Shown: in pieces, positions 16,059-25,244 of the stretch
How positions within the stretch are numbered: the first letter of the stretch is position 1
Layout: each line of letters begins with the position of its first letter
From: Sediminibacterium sp.
GTDB taxonomy: Bacteria; Bacteroidota; Bacteroidia; Chitinophagales; Chitinophagaceae
Direction of reading: 5' to 3'
NCBI RefSeq assembly: GCF_030695065.1
Contig: NZ_JAUYTR010000023.1
Location: forward strand, 248,001-312,000
Length of the DNA stretch: 64,000 nucleotides
Position numbers and translations under genes: made by a program
The notes under the pieces: model-generated
What the model was told of the DNA's origin: nothing
The model's input: only the letters and a program-made list of their open reading frames with translations
Database searches by the model: none

Positions 16059-17403
16059 AATTAGATTTCTTTAACAAATGAATGGTTCTTTTCTTTAAGA
16101 ACCTGCTAAAATTTTCTTTGCCAATTCTTAACCCGCCAATACCACTCATATTAAAACTGAGATTGTTGCCATAATGCAAAATAGCAGTAAGAGCAGACTC
16201 ATTTATACTTACTGAACCTGCATGAATTCGGTTGGCAATACTCTCTGCTTCCTCATTGGTTGCTGCAAACACTGCAGCACCTAAAGAATATTTAGAAGCG
16301 TTGGCTAATTCAACTACTTCTTCTGTAGAACTAAAAGACATAATAGGCATGATAGGTCCAAAAGTTTCTTCCTTCATTAATAACATATTATGCGTAACGT
16401 TAACCAAAATGGTTGGTCTGCAATAAAAACCACCATGAATTTGTTCGCAACTTTCGCTTCCAGTTAAAATAATTGCCCCCAAAGCTTTTGCATCTTCTAA
16501 ATGGGTATTGATGGTTAACACTTGCTTTTCAAAAATGATGGGACCAATTTCACCTTTGTGTTGGTCATCTGCAACTAGCTGAAGTGCTTTTGTTTTTTCA
16601 ATTAATAAATCAACTAAATCATCATGAATAGACTCATGAACATAAACTCTCTCAAAACTCAAACAATTTTGTCCGGCATTGGTAGTACTCCCCTTTAAAA
16701 TAGCTGTTGCTGCAACTTCCAAGTTAGCCCCTTGCAAAACAATTGCTGGATCCTTGGCCCCAATTTCCATTAATACAGGGGTTAATTTTTTACTCGCAAC
16801 TAAAGCAATTTTCTTTCCTGTATTTACTGAACCCGTGAAACAAACAAAGTCTGCCTGATCTACCATTGTTGCACCAGCGCTTGCATCACCAGGCGTAAAT
16901 AAAAGTATTTTTTGAAGCCCAGGAACTGCAAGAATAGTTCTATTCATCACTTCAATAAAGCGAGGGGTTATTTCACTAGGTTTTACTAAAACGGCAGCTC
17001 CTGATAAAAGGGCAGGAATGGTATCCATCATAGACAAAGCCAACGGAAAATTCCATGGGCTAATAACCCCAATTAATTGGTATGGAATCCAATTGGCATA
17101 TTCTTCATAAAAGCTGTTAGTAATAGCACACCATTTATCAATAGAGTCAATCACCCAATCTACTTCAGCTGTGGTTTCCCAAGTTCTACCTGTGTCAGCA
17201 GCTAATGCTCCTATCAACAATTCTCTATTGACAATAATAGATTGTTTCCATTCTTGTAAAACTGCAATACGATTGGTAATGCCCGATCTTACCCAAGCAT
17301 CTTGATGGTTCCGTAATTGCTTACAACATTGTACTATTTGAGCAGCAGTACAATCCGGTATTTCATAATCGTACACACCGGTTCTAGGATTTCTAACTCG
17401 CAT
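16051..17403 (-). CDS. Aldehyde dehydrogenase family protein
   Basis: A 450-residue NAD(P)-dependent aldehyde dehydrogenase. The catalytic Cys lies in NAGQNCLSFERVYV (about residue 240) and the general-base Glu in LMEIGAKDPAIVL (about 205). The coenzyme fold has PWNFPLALS and FTGSVNTGKKIA. The active-site Cys is followed by Leu, as in coniferyl-type rather than classical enzymes. It oxidises an aldehyde to an acid in the cytosol; the substrate is not visible. It follows the PhnA-like gene by 14 nt and may share its transcript. Confidence 0.88.
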   Translation of the reverse strand: MRVRNPRTGVYDYEIPDCTAAQIVQCCKQLRNHQDAWVRSGITNRIAVLQEWKQSIIVNRELLIGALAADTGRTWETTAEVDWVIDSIDKWCAITNSFYEEYANWIPYQLIGVISPWNFPLALSMMDTIPALLSGAAVLVKPSEITPRFIEVMNRTILAVPGLQKILLFTPGDASAGATMVDQADFVCFTGSVNTGKKIALVASKKLTPVLMEIGAKDPAIVLQGANLEVAATAILKGSTTNAGQNCLSFERVYVHESIHDDLVDLLIEKTKALQLVADDQHKGEIGPIIFEKQVLTINTHLEDAKALGAIILTGSESCEQIHGGFYCRPTILVNVTHNMLLMKEETFGPIMPIMSFSSTEEVVELANASKYSLGAAVFAATNEEAESIANRIHAGSVSINESALTAILHYGNNLSFNMSGIGGLRIGKENFSRFLKKRTIHLLKKSNSH

Positions 17404-17417
17404 AATTGCATATAAAG

Positions 17418-17996
17418 TTATGCTTTGCGAACGTATTTTGTTAGAATAACAATCATTTGGCCTTCAATTTTACCCTCAATTTGTTCTGTGTTATCGGGCA
17501 CCAAACGAATATTCTTAACAACTGTACCCATTTTTGCATTCAAGCTGGTTCCCTTAACATCTAAAGATTTGGTTAAAACAATTGAGTCTCCAGTAAATAG
17601 TTGTTGCCCATTGCAATCCAAATGCAAATCTACAGTACCATCATTATCGTGATCTCCCGTTGCTTTGGCCCAAGCCAATTTATCATCGTCTAAATAAAGC
17701 ATATCTAATAAATCTGCAGCCCAAGATTCATTTCTTAATCTATTCAACATTCTCCAAGATACTACTTGAATACCTGGCACTTCACTCCACATGGCAGTAT
17801 TTAAACAGTCCCAATGTTTGCTGTCTAAAGCTTCTTTCTTTTCTATTTGCTGCAAACATTTACTACAAATCATTATGCAATTGTCTTCGGTAGTTCTATC
17901 TACAGGAGGAACTTCATATAAAGACAAAGGGGTTGATGCAGCACATAGCTCACATTGGTTTTGGCTTCGCTGCGCAAGAGATTGCTCTAATTTCAT
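17418..17996 (-). CDS. PhnA-like zinc-ribbon protein
   Basis: A 192-residue soluble protein. The N-terminus holds zinc-ribbon pairs CELC and CSKC (about residues 15-18 and 44-47). The C-terminus is the PhnA domain with DLHLDCNGQQLFTGDSIVLTK and a conserved GTVVKNIRLV strand. Relatives of E. coli YjdM/PhnA were named for a phosphonate gene cluster but are not phosphonoacetate hydrolases; function is unknown. Length is near the longer, zinc-ribbon-bearing form. No phosphonate genes are nearby. Confidence 0.82.
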   Translation of the reverse strand: MKLEQSLAQRSQNQCELCAASTPLSLYEVPPVDRTTEDNCIMICSKCLQQIEKKEALDSKHWDCLNTAMWSEVPGIQVVSWRMLNRLRNESWAADLLDMLYLDDDKLAWAKATGDHDNDGTVDLHLDCNGQQLFTGDSIVLTKSLDVKGTSLNAKMGTVVKNIRLVPDNTEQIEGKIEGQMIVILTKYVRKA

Positions 17997-18068
17997 AAAC
18001 TAAGATTTATTCTAAAGCGCCGAAGGTAGCTTTTTTAGCAATGGGCTAAAATGATAAAAATCATATCA

Positions 18069-18491
18069 TTATTTTATCAATAGCTTATGAAACTTCTCTA
18101 CTTCCGCTTTCTCAATCGGTGTTAAATGCTCTTTTCGATTGTATTTATCAAAAAGAAAAATCACCCGCTTATGTTGGGGATATTTTGCAAGAATAGCTTC
18201 CATTTTTTCGCCAAGCCGCAAATCTTTTTCGAATAAGGGCTTACCCACTGTTGCAGGAGCTTTTTCTCGGGTATGCATTCTATTGATGGTGGCTTCTAAT
18301 GTAGCCAATAAATTGGGTGGCATATCGGGCACTTTAGTTGCTTTAGCCAACAAGCCCTGCAATTGTTTTTTACTTAAACTACCTCGTTCTTCGTACTGGT
18401 GCATTAAACTCATCACAAACAAAGCATCGGGATTGTGTTTATAACAAGCTTCCAATACCCTATCTATAATATCTAATTTCCCCTTTGGCAT
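18069..18491 (-). CDS. Hypothetical protein, 140 aa, helical
   Basis: A soluble, Lys-rich helical protein (LDIIDRVLEACYKHNPDALF at the N-terminus, PIEKAEVEKFHKLLIK at the end) with no signal or motif I recognise. The frame is well defined and lies 17 nt after nothing but the next SDR's stop region, so it may share regulation with neither side. A short ATGAT/ATCAT hairpin lies just upstream in the PhnA leader region. Function unknown. Confidence 0.6.
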   Translation of the reverse strand: MPKGKLDIIDRVLEACYKHNPDALFVMSLMHQYEERGSLSKKQLQGLLAKATKVPDMPPNLLATLEATINRMHTREKAPATVGKPLFEKDLRLGEKMEAILAKYPQHKRVIFLFDKYNRKEHLTPIEKAEVEKFHKLLIK

Positions 18492-18508
18492 AGGTCAAAG
18501 ATACAAAA

Positions 18509-19300
18509 TCACTTTGCTAACCCTTTTCCTATAATTCCACCACTTACTTCTAGTGTTGTTCCATGTACAGCTTCGTTTTCAACAATAAAACGAATGGTTT
18601 GCATAATTTCTTCTGGATTCACCAACCTTCCCAAAGGAATATCCGACACAATTTTTTGCAATATTTCTGGATTAATTGAAGTAAGCATTGGAGTAGCTAC
18701 ATAACCAGGCGCAATAGCAGCAACCCTAATATGGTTAATATTTCTTGCATGAAATTCACCAGCTAAAATTTTAGGCCAAAGCGCAATAGCAGCTTTGGTA
18801 GAAGCGTAATTGAGTTGACCTAATTCACCCACTTTATTAATAGAGGAAATTGGAATTAATACTCCCCTACATTGATGATTGACCATTTTAATAGCTGCTT
18901 CTCTCAGGGTAATAAACACACCTGTAAGATTCACATCAATTACTTGTTTGAATTGCTCGGTACTCATGAATTTTTTAACCTTCCCAGATTCACGATCAGG
19001 GGTAATCATATAACTGTCTCTAATAATACCTGCGCAAGCCAACACAATATTGATAGCACCAAATTCATTGATAGCAAAATCCATTAAAGCAGTTACCGAA
19101 TTTTCATCAGTAACATTGGTTACTTTATATTTTGCTTTCAAACCTGCAGTTACTAATTCTGTTGTGATTAATTGTAGCTTTTCTTCATTCATATCAGCTA
19201 ATACCACACTTGACCCTAATGCAGCCAATGAACGAGCAGCTTCTTCTCCTAAACCACTAGCAGCACCTGTTATAACCGTAACACTATTTTTAATTTGCAT
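18509..19300 (-). CDS. SDR-family dehydrogenase (3-hydroxyacyl-CoA dehydrogenase-like)
   Basis: A 263-residue short-chain dehydrogenase with all catalytic parts: TGAASGLGEEAA (about residues 11-22), ACAG, Ser in PISSINKVG, and NYASTKAA as YxxxK. Asp in VVLADMNEE favours NAD over NADP. The overall pattern is nearest to type II 3-hydroxyacyl-CoA dehydrogenases, though 3-oxoacyl-ACP reductase-like activity cannot be excluded. It is the last gene of the uptake/degradation cluster, 11 nt after the hydrolase. Confidence 0.85.
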   Translation of the reverse strand: MQIKNSVTVITGAASGLGEEAARSLAALGSSVVLADMNEEKLQLITTELVTAGLKAKYKVTNVTDENSVTALMDFAINEFGAINIVLACAGIIRDSYMITPDRESGKVKKFMSTEQFKQVIDVNLTGVFITLREAAIKMVNHQCRGVLIPISSINKVGELGQLNYASTKAAIALWPKILAGEFHARNINHIRVAAIAPGYVATPMLTSINPEILQKIVSDIPLGRLVNPEEIMQTIRFIVENEAVHGTTLEVSGGIIGKGLAK

Positions 19301-19311
19301 GTTGAATTAAA

Positions 19312-20166
19312 TTATTTTATAAATGATTGGATCAAAGCCGCTATTTGTTTAGCACTTTCCCCGTATAACATGGTTTGGTGATTGCCACTTACTTGCTCAT
19401 ACTTTGCATTAGATAATAGGTTCGCTGTTTCTTTCGCTAATTCCTCTGGTAATAAAGCAGCACCTAAATTGTATATACCAGGCGCATTAATTAAAATGGT
19501 TTCCTGTTTGCATAACCCTATTATCTCTCCCCAAGGCATACCTAAGCTTCCTTTCAAAACTGCTTCCATCATATGTTCCGGCTTGCTTCTAGGAGTAACT
19601 GTTCCATCGGCATTTTGAAAAACATCCGCTTTATAATACGAAAGCATTGCTTCATCCCAAAAGGAAAGATAAGGAGCTTGTTTAACTTTATTTATATAAT
19701 CATCAAAACTATCAAAGGTTTTACCAAGCCTACCCAAAGCAGGAACTAACATTTCCTTTGTATTAGGATGCATGTTTACTGCAGCATCTAAAAGCACTAA
19801 TTTTTTTACCATTGCAGGATAATAAATGGCCAAATACAAGCCTAAAAATCCGCCGAAAGAATGACCAACAATATGAATGGATGTTATATCTAAGTTATCA
19901 AGCATTCCAACAATATCTTTTGCATGATCAAGCATGGTGTATCCAGTACTTGGCTGATCACTTAAACCTCGGCCCCTAAGATCCACCGAAATAAATCTAT
20001 ATTTTTCAGCTAAAAAATTTTGAAAGATTGCATCAAAAGCATGCGAATTAGCAGTAAGTCCATGAATGAATAAAATGGGTTCAAGTTGATTGCTATTGCT
20101 TGAATCACTATCTAAAAAATGCAATTGAATGCCGTTGGATGATATAAACTTACTTTGCATTTTCAT
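19312..20166 (-). CDS. Alpha/beta hydrolase, cytosolic
   Basis: A 284-residue alpha/beta hydrolase without signal peptide. The oxyanion region is LFIHGLTANSHAF (about residues 32-44), the nucleophile elbow GHSFGG (about 101-106), and the catalytic His is in SGNHQTML near the end. The pattern fits C-C or ester hydrolases of degradation pathways. Its start overlaps the ligase stop by 17 nt (11 nt if MQSK at 20160 is used), a sign of coupled translation. Confidence 0.82.
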   Translation of the reverse strand: MKMQSKFISSNGIQLHFLDSDSSNSNQLEPILFIHGLTANSHAFDAIFQNFLAEKYRFISVDLRGRGLSDQPSTGYTMLDHAKDIVGMLDNLDITSIHIVGHSFGGFLGLYLAIYYPAMVKKLVLLDAAVNMHPNTKEMLVPALGRLGKTFDSFDDYINKVKQAPYLSFWDEAMLSYYKADVFQNADGTVTPRSKPEHMMEAVLKGSLGMPWGEIIGLCKQETILINAPGIYNLGAALLPEELAKETANLLSNAKYEQVSGNHQTMLYGESAKQIAALIQSFIK

Positions 20167-21694
20167 GTCTTTTTTTCAGTTCATGTTTTAATACTTTGCC
20201 CGCAATATTCCTTGGCAATTCTGCAATTATCATGATTTCACTTAGCTTTTGAAATCTTGCATCAATATGATTGTTTACCCAATTTTGTATTTCAATGGAA
20301 GAAGACGCCCGCATATTTTCTTTAAGCACAACTGCCGCAACGGGTGTTTCGCCCCATTCGGGATGTGGCACGCCAAAAACAGCTACATCGCTAACAGCTT
20401 CGTGTTGAATAACTACTTCTTCAATATCTGCTGGGTATACATTCACTCCGCCAGATATAATTAAGTCTTTTTTTCTACCTGTTAAATACAGAAATCCATC
20501 TTCATCCAAATAACCTAAATCGCCCGTATACAGCCAACCCCCTTTTAATGCTGCAACAGTTTGTTCAGCATTTTTATAATAACCATCCATTAAAAGAGGG
20601 CCTGTTCCTACAATTTCACCAGTAGATCCAATAGGCAGCTCTTGGCCTTGATCGTCTTTAATTTTGATTTGCATAAAACTAGGTGGATACCCTACCGATC
20701 CGGTTTTACGCATTGAATCAGTTTTATCTAAAATGGTCATAAACCCTTCTGTTAATCCGTATAGCTCATAAAACACACCGGGCAATTGTTTGTTTAAGGC
20801 CTGTTTATGTTCAAGCAAAAGAGGGGCTCCTACAGAAAGAATATATTCAATAGAAGTCAGCGTTGACTTAGTAAATAAAGGCTGTTGTAAACATGCAATA
20901 ATTTGAGAAGGCACCAAAATAGTGTGGGTTACTTTTTCTTGCTGAATATCTAACACCACTTGCGCTGGATCAAAATGATCGTGCAAAATATAGGTGCATC
21001 CTAAATACATAGCAGGCATCAATGTTAAAAAAGAGCCATTAAAAATAATTGAACCCGAGTGCATCACAACACTTTCAGGAGTCATTCTGTAATAGTTTGC
21101 AAACAAAGAACCATATAAGGCTCTTACTGCATGAGAAATTACAATCCCCTTGGGTAAACCAGTTGTACCACTGCTGTAAATAATATTATAAGTATCATCA
21201 CCTATTAAAGATTCTACTGCAGGTTCAGTTGTATCAAAAGCAGCTTTTTGAGTATGGTAAGAACCAACCCCATTCGATGATTCAGCATTGGTTACCCATA
21301 CTAAAGCATCATTGTTTAAATGCAAGAGGGGTTTAACTTCATTTAAATAAGGAAGGGTTTCTTTATTAATAATTATTAAAGCAGTATCCGCATTAATAAT
21401 TAAGTTCGCCAATCCATGACCCCTTAATAAAGGACTTAGTGGAACAGCCACTGCACCCATTTTAGCACATGCCCAATATACTTCCCATAATTCTAAACAA
21501 TTAGGTAAAACAGTAGCTACTTTGTCTCCCTTTTTAATACCTGCATGTTTTAATGCATGAATCAATTGATTCACGTTGGCATTTAACTGAGTAAAACTTA
21601 AACGATGCTTACCACAAATAATAGCAGTTTTATTGGGCTTATATTTTGCATGATTGGTGAGCCAATGCTGAATGGTTAAATGATTGCTATACAT
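20150..21694 (-). CDS. Acyl-CoA synthetase (AMP-dependent ligase)
   Basis: A 514-residue adenylating enzyme. Core motifs: IIYSSGTTGLPKG (ATP loop, about residues 160-172), YELYGLTEG, YTGDLGYLDEDG, and the hinge/C-domain GRKKDLIISGGVNVYPADIEE. The catalytic Lys lies in IAGKVLKHEL. It activates a carboxylic acid (fatty, cyclic or aromatic) to its CoA thioester. Start at MYSNHLTIQHWL (21694) fits the family; the upstream ATG adds a foreign tail. In the cluster it would act on the acid brought in by the symporter and released by the hydrolases. Confidence 0.87.
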   Translation of the reverse strand: MYSNHLTIQHWLTNHAKYKPNKTAIICGKHRLSFTQLNANVNQLIHALKHAGIKKGDKVATVLPNCLELWEVYWACAKMGAVAVPLSPLLRGHGLANLIINADTALIIINKETLPYLNEVKPLLHLNNDALVWVTNAESSNGVGSYHTQKAAFDTTEPAVESLIGDDTYNIIYSSGTTGLPKGIVISHAVRALYGSLFANYYRMTPESVVMHSGSIIFNGSFLTLMPAMYLGCTYILHDHFDPAQVVLDIQQEKVTHTILVPSQIIACLQQPLFTKSTLTSIEYILSVGAPLLLEHKQALNKQLPGVFYELYGLTEGFMTILDKTDSMRKTGSVGYPPSFMQIKIKDDQGQELPIGSTGEIVGTGPLLMDGYYKNAEQTVAALKGGWLYTGDLGYLDEDGFLYLTGRKKDLIISGGVNVYPADIEEVVIQHEAVSDVAVFGVPHPEWGETPVAAVVLKENMRASSSIEIQNWVNNHIDARFQKLSEIMIIAELPRNIAGKVLKHELKKRHENAK

Positions 21695-21763
21695 GACCTT
21701 TATTTGAATAGGAAAGTGGCGACCAATGGCCGCCACTACTTAAAAACTAAACTTACCTAAGAA

Positions 21764-24304
21764 CTATTTTTTACTATTTGGAATATGAGCTTTTAATTCA
21801 ACAGAGAACAATCTTCCTATTGATGGAGAGCCAACAAACTCTAATTGTTTTACATTAAACACATTGCTAATTCCAGCACCAATAGATAATTGACTATTCA
21901 ATTTTACACCGGTACTAATGTCGAATGTGGTAAAACCACCCAATGCACCCCAGTTAAAGTTCTTGACATAGTTTCTAGGTAGGTTGTTAAGTGGATTAAT
22001 GCCACCGTATACCACACCTCTACTTCCAGCGCCAACTTTGGTTCCGATTTGGTTGCCGCTGTATAAGTCGTAAGACTCAACCCAACGCATTGAGATATTC
22101 AAGAACATTTTACCCTTAGCCATATTTTGGAAACTCAAAGTAGTAGAGAAACGATTTGCAGGAGCGTTTAAACTTCTTTCTTCTAAAGAAACATAACCAT
22201 CTCTGTTGGCATCGTTTTTAATATTATTCTTGGTAATATCACTTCCAAACCATGAATATTTAAATGCCCAACTAACATTATCATTAAAGTAATAATTCAA
22301 TCCCAAGTCTACACCGTAAGAAGCTACTTCTCCATAATTAAAATAAGTAGAGAAAGCCGCACCACCTAATACACCACCAGTAACAGCGCCAGGCAATAAC
22401 AATGGAGTGGTAATTGGAATACTTCCTACACTTAAAGCTCTACCTCCTACAGTAATTGCAGGGCTTAAAAAGTTTTTACTATTACTGTAATATCCATTAA
22501 TGTCTACATATAATTTTTTACCCACTGTACCCTTGTAACCAAATTCCCAAGTATTAATTTGTTCTGGTTGTAATGGCACTGTATTAGCAGTAGTGGTAAG
22601 CGGAGCACCGTTTGGAACATAATTGATGCCATCACCATTGCCAAATACTAAACCAAATACACTTGCTCTTTGAAAGAGAATAATTGGCGCAGCAAAAGCT
22701 TTTCCATAAGTTAAACGAACACTACCACCAGGTACCCCTTTTACTAAAGCAAGTTTTGGAGAAAACATATTCTTAAATAAACTATGGTGATCAAGTCTTG
22801 CAGCAGCAACCAACTTAAAGTCGGCAGGTAAGGTTTTCTCTAATTGAATAGCACCACCATATTGTGTAACTTCTACTAACTGATTGGCATCAATTAAACT
22901 GGTACCATATGTATTGGGCTTGTCTTTTTGATAAGACATACCTACAACTAAACTTAAACCTGCCTTTTCAAAATTATTATTGTATTGTGCTTCAGCATTA
23001 AATCTTTTAGAAGTTTCTTTAAAACGATTCCCTAATCTGGTAGCAAAAGCTTCTGCCTGATCGGGATACAACTGACCTACTGCTGCAAATAAAGGATTGG
23101 CAGGATCGGTTATAGTGCTATGTGTTCTATTCCAGTAATCTCTGGTATAGCCTGGTATTCCATAAGAATTACCCACATTGGTCCAGGTTTCATAGGCTTG
23201 AGCAAAAAAACGAGGGCTAACATATTTTACTTGCAAATAGGAGAACTTCCAATCTTTAATTTGATTGCGCCCAGTATTATTTACGCTTAAGAAATTGTTA
23301 TTGCTACCACCATAAGATACAATAATATCCGATTTAGCATTAACGGCATAATATACATCAGCAGCCCCACGAACATGTTTAAAATTATAGTTTGGAATAC
23401 GCTCTGGTATTGCCAAAGCAGGACCATAAACACTACCACCAGCATAAATACTATCGTTGAATTCAAAGTCTCTACCAGTGGTATATTCCCCAGTAATTTT
23501 ATATGCCCATTTATTATTGATTTTAGAAGCAGTTCTAAATCTACCAGAGAATACATCTCTGTTACCTGCACCAATCACTAAAGTAGTTCCCTGGTGTTTA
23601 CGAGGGTCCTTAGTAATGGTATTGGCAATTCCATTGTGTGCATTAGGACCATATAAGGCAGAGTTAGGGCCAAGCACAATTTCTAATCTTTCAACATCTT
23701 CCTTAATAACGGTATTCATAATTCCAGAAGGCAAACCACTACCCCCAGCCATCATAGAGTTTCTACCATCGGTCATTTGAAGAATTTTAGCATTGAATGC
23801 ATTGTTAAATCCACGTGCATTAAAACCAACTCCATTCACACCTGTTCTAATAAATTCAACTCCCTGAATTTTAGAAGCCAATTCACCAATATTGAATGAT
23901 GAAGTTTGCTCTAAATCTTTGGCGCTGATTACACTTATTGTTGCAGGAGCACGAGTGATTTTTTCAGGACGTTTAGAAGCACTCACCACTACATCATTTC
24001 CTCGGCCCTGTTCTTCTTTTAATGTAATGTCTATTGCAGCACCTGCTTCTACTACTTTTTCTACATCTGCATAACCAACATAAGAAATGCGTAAAGTTAT
24101 TTTACCTGATTTAGCAGATAGTAAAGAAAATTTACCATTTACATCGGTAGAAGTACCCATGCCAGTAGACTTAATGGTAACACTTGCGCCTTCTAATGGC
24201 ATACCAGTTGCTGCATCGGTAATACGACCAGTCGTTTTTGTTCCTTGAGCCATAGCGGTTACCTGAACCAGCGCAAGTACGAGTATTACAAACAGTTTTT
24301 TCAT
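21764..24304 (-). CDS. TonB-dependent outer-membrane receptor
   Basis: An 846-residue receptor: signal peptide (MKKLFVILVLALVQVTAMA), carboxypeptidase-regulatory-like domain at about residues 22-100 (TTGRITDAATGMPLEGASV), plug domain at about 110-225 (VSASKRPEKITRAPATIS, GPNSALYGPNAHNG) and a barrel ending in FSVELKAHI. It is not of the SusC kind: there is no SusD partner and the length is short. It imports a ligand too large or too scarce for porins. Its place between an exported hydrolase and an acyl-CoA ligase suggests an ester or lipid-like substrate. Confidence 0.9.
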   Translation of the reverse strand: MKKLFVILVLALVQVTAMAQGTKTTGRITDAATGMPLEGASVTIKSTGMGTSTDVNGKFSLLSAKSGKITLRISYVGYADVEKVVEAGAAIDITLKEEQGRGNDVVVSASKRPEKITRAPATISVISAKDLEQTSSFNIGELASKIQGVEFIRTGVNGVGFNARGFNNAFNAKILQMTDGRNSMMAGGSGLPSGIMNTVIKEDVERLEIVLGPNSALYGPNAHNGIANTITKDPRKHQGTTLVIGAGNRDVFSGRFRTASKINNKWAYKITGEYTTGRDFEFNDSIYAGGSVYGPALAIPERIPNYNFKHVRGAADVYYAVNAKSDIIVSYGGSNNNFLSVNNTGRNQIKDWKFSYLQVKYVSPRFFAQAYETWTNVGNSYGIPGYTRDYWNRTHSTITDPANPLFAAVGQLYPDQAEAFATRLGNRFKETSKRFNAEAQYNNNFEKAGLSLVVGMSYQKDKPNTYGTSLIDANQLVEVTQYGGAIQLEKTLPADFKLVAAARLDHHSLFKNMFSPKLALVKGVPGGSVRLTYGKAFAAPIILFQRASVFGLVFGNGDGINYVPNGAPLTTTANTVPLQPEQINTWEFGYKGTVGKKLYVDINGYYSNSKNFLSPAITVGGRALSVGSIPITTPLLLPGAVTGGVLGGAAFSTYFNYGEVASYGVDLGLNYYFNDNVSWAFKYSWFGSDITKNNIKNDANRDGYVSLEERSLNAPANRFSTTLSFQNMAKGKMFLNISMRWVESYDLYSGNQIGTKVGAGSRGVVYGGINPLNNLPRNYVKNFNWGALGGFTTFDISTGVKLNSQLSIGAGISNVFNVKQLEFVGSPSIGRLFSVELKAHIPNSKK

Positions 24305-24326
24305 CTTGGTTTGTTTTATTGGTTTG

Positions 24327-25244
24327 TTATGGTAAAAAGTTTTTTACAATTTTTAATAATGCAGCGGGCTGATCTAATTGCAATAGGTGTCCTGCTTGTG
24401 GTATCATTTCAATTTTAGCTGAAGGAATTTGATTTCCTATAGCTGCTATATCATGAACATTTAAAGTTGGATGCAATAATCTATTAGGTATTAACGCATC
24501 ATTTTCTCCAAACAAAATCAAAGTTTTTTGCTTAATTAAGTTTAGTTGAGCTTTAACTGGATATGCCAACATACCTTGAACACCCAATGCTATTTGCGCA
24601 CAGTAATTTTTAAAGTTTGTGCAATTTTTTAAGGTAATGCGTTCTTGTATCAACCTTTCTGTTTCTTCATTAGACTTATAAAAATTTGCTTTATAATTGC
24701 GAACAATGGTTGAACTGTCTTGCAATTCATATAAAGCTGGAGTGGCATATTTAATTAATGCGGCAGCTTCGCTCTCTGTAAAAGTTTCTAAGCCAGCCGG
24801 GGCAACTAAAATTAATTGACTAATTAAATTTGGTTCTTGTAATGCTGAAATTATTGCTACTTGACCACCCATAGAATGTCCCATTACAGTTACATTATTC
24901 AACTGCAACGATTTAATTAATTGAACAGCAGCGTTTGCATAAAAAGCTAAAACTTTTTTAGGCTCAAGCATGTTAACAGCAGTACTTCCACCGTATCCAG
25001 GTAAATCAATAGCAATACATCTATTAGTAGCAGAAAGCAGTTCAATCGTTTTTTTCCAATGAGAAGCATTTCCTCCCAAACCATGAATCATCAAAATAGG
25101 ATTTCCTACTCCTTTATCTACATAGTTAATATTCACTGAACCAATGTTGATTTGCTTAGAAGTAAAACCATAATTCGGCAAACACTGGCTATAAGAAATA
25201 CTTATACTAAAGAGAGAAAATAATATGGTTATGAGTAGTTTCAT
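24327..25244 (-). CDS. Exported alpha/beta hydrolase
   Basis: A 305-residue hydrolase with a signal peptide (MKLLITILFSLFSISISYS). Oxyanion region ILMIHGLGGNASHW, nucleophile elbow GHSMGG (about residues 122-127), late Asp in FGENDALIPN and His in PQAGHLLQLD complete the triad. It acts outside the cytosol, probably as an esterase or lipase on the cluster's substrate. The start codon overlaps the symporter stop by 4 nt (ATGA type), so the two are translationally coupled. Confidence 0.87.
   Translation of the reverse strand: MKLLITILFSLFSISISYSQCLPNYGFTSKQINIGSVNINYVDKGVGNPILMIHGLGGNASHWKKTIELLSATNRCIAIDLPGYGGSTAVNMLEPKKVLAFYANAAVQLIKSLQLNNVTVMGHSMGGQVAIISALQEPNLISQLILVAPAGLETFTESEAAALIKYATPALYELQDSSTIVRNYKANFYKSNEETERLIQERITLKNCTNFKNYCAQIALGVQGMLAYPVKAQLNLIKQKTLILFGENDALIPNRLLHPTLNVHDIAAIGNQIPSAKIEMIPQAGHLLQLDQPAALLKIVKNFLP

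Noticed and set aside
18003..18068. ATGAT/ATCAT hairpin before the PhnA-like gene as a riboswitch or terminator
   Set aside because: The stem is short and AT-rich with no clear T-run or conserved core.
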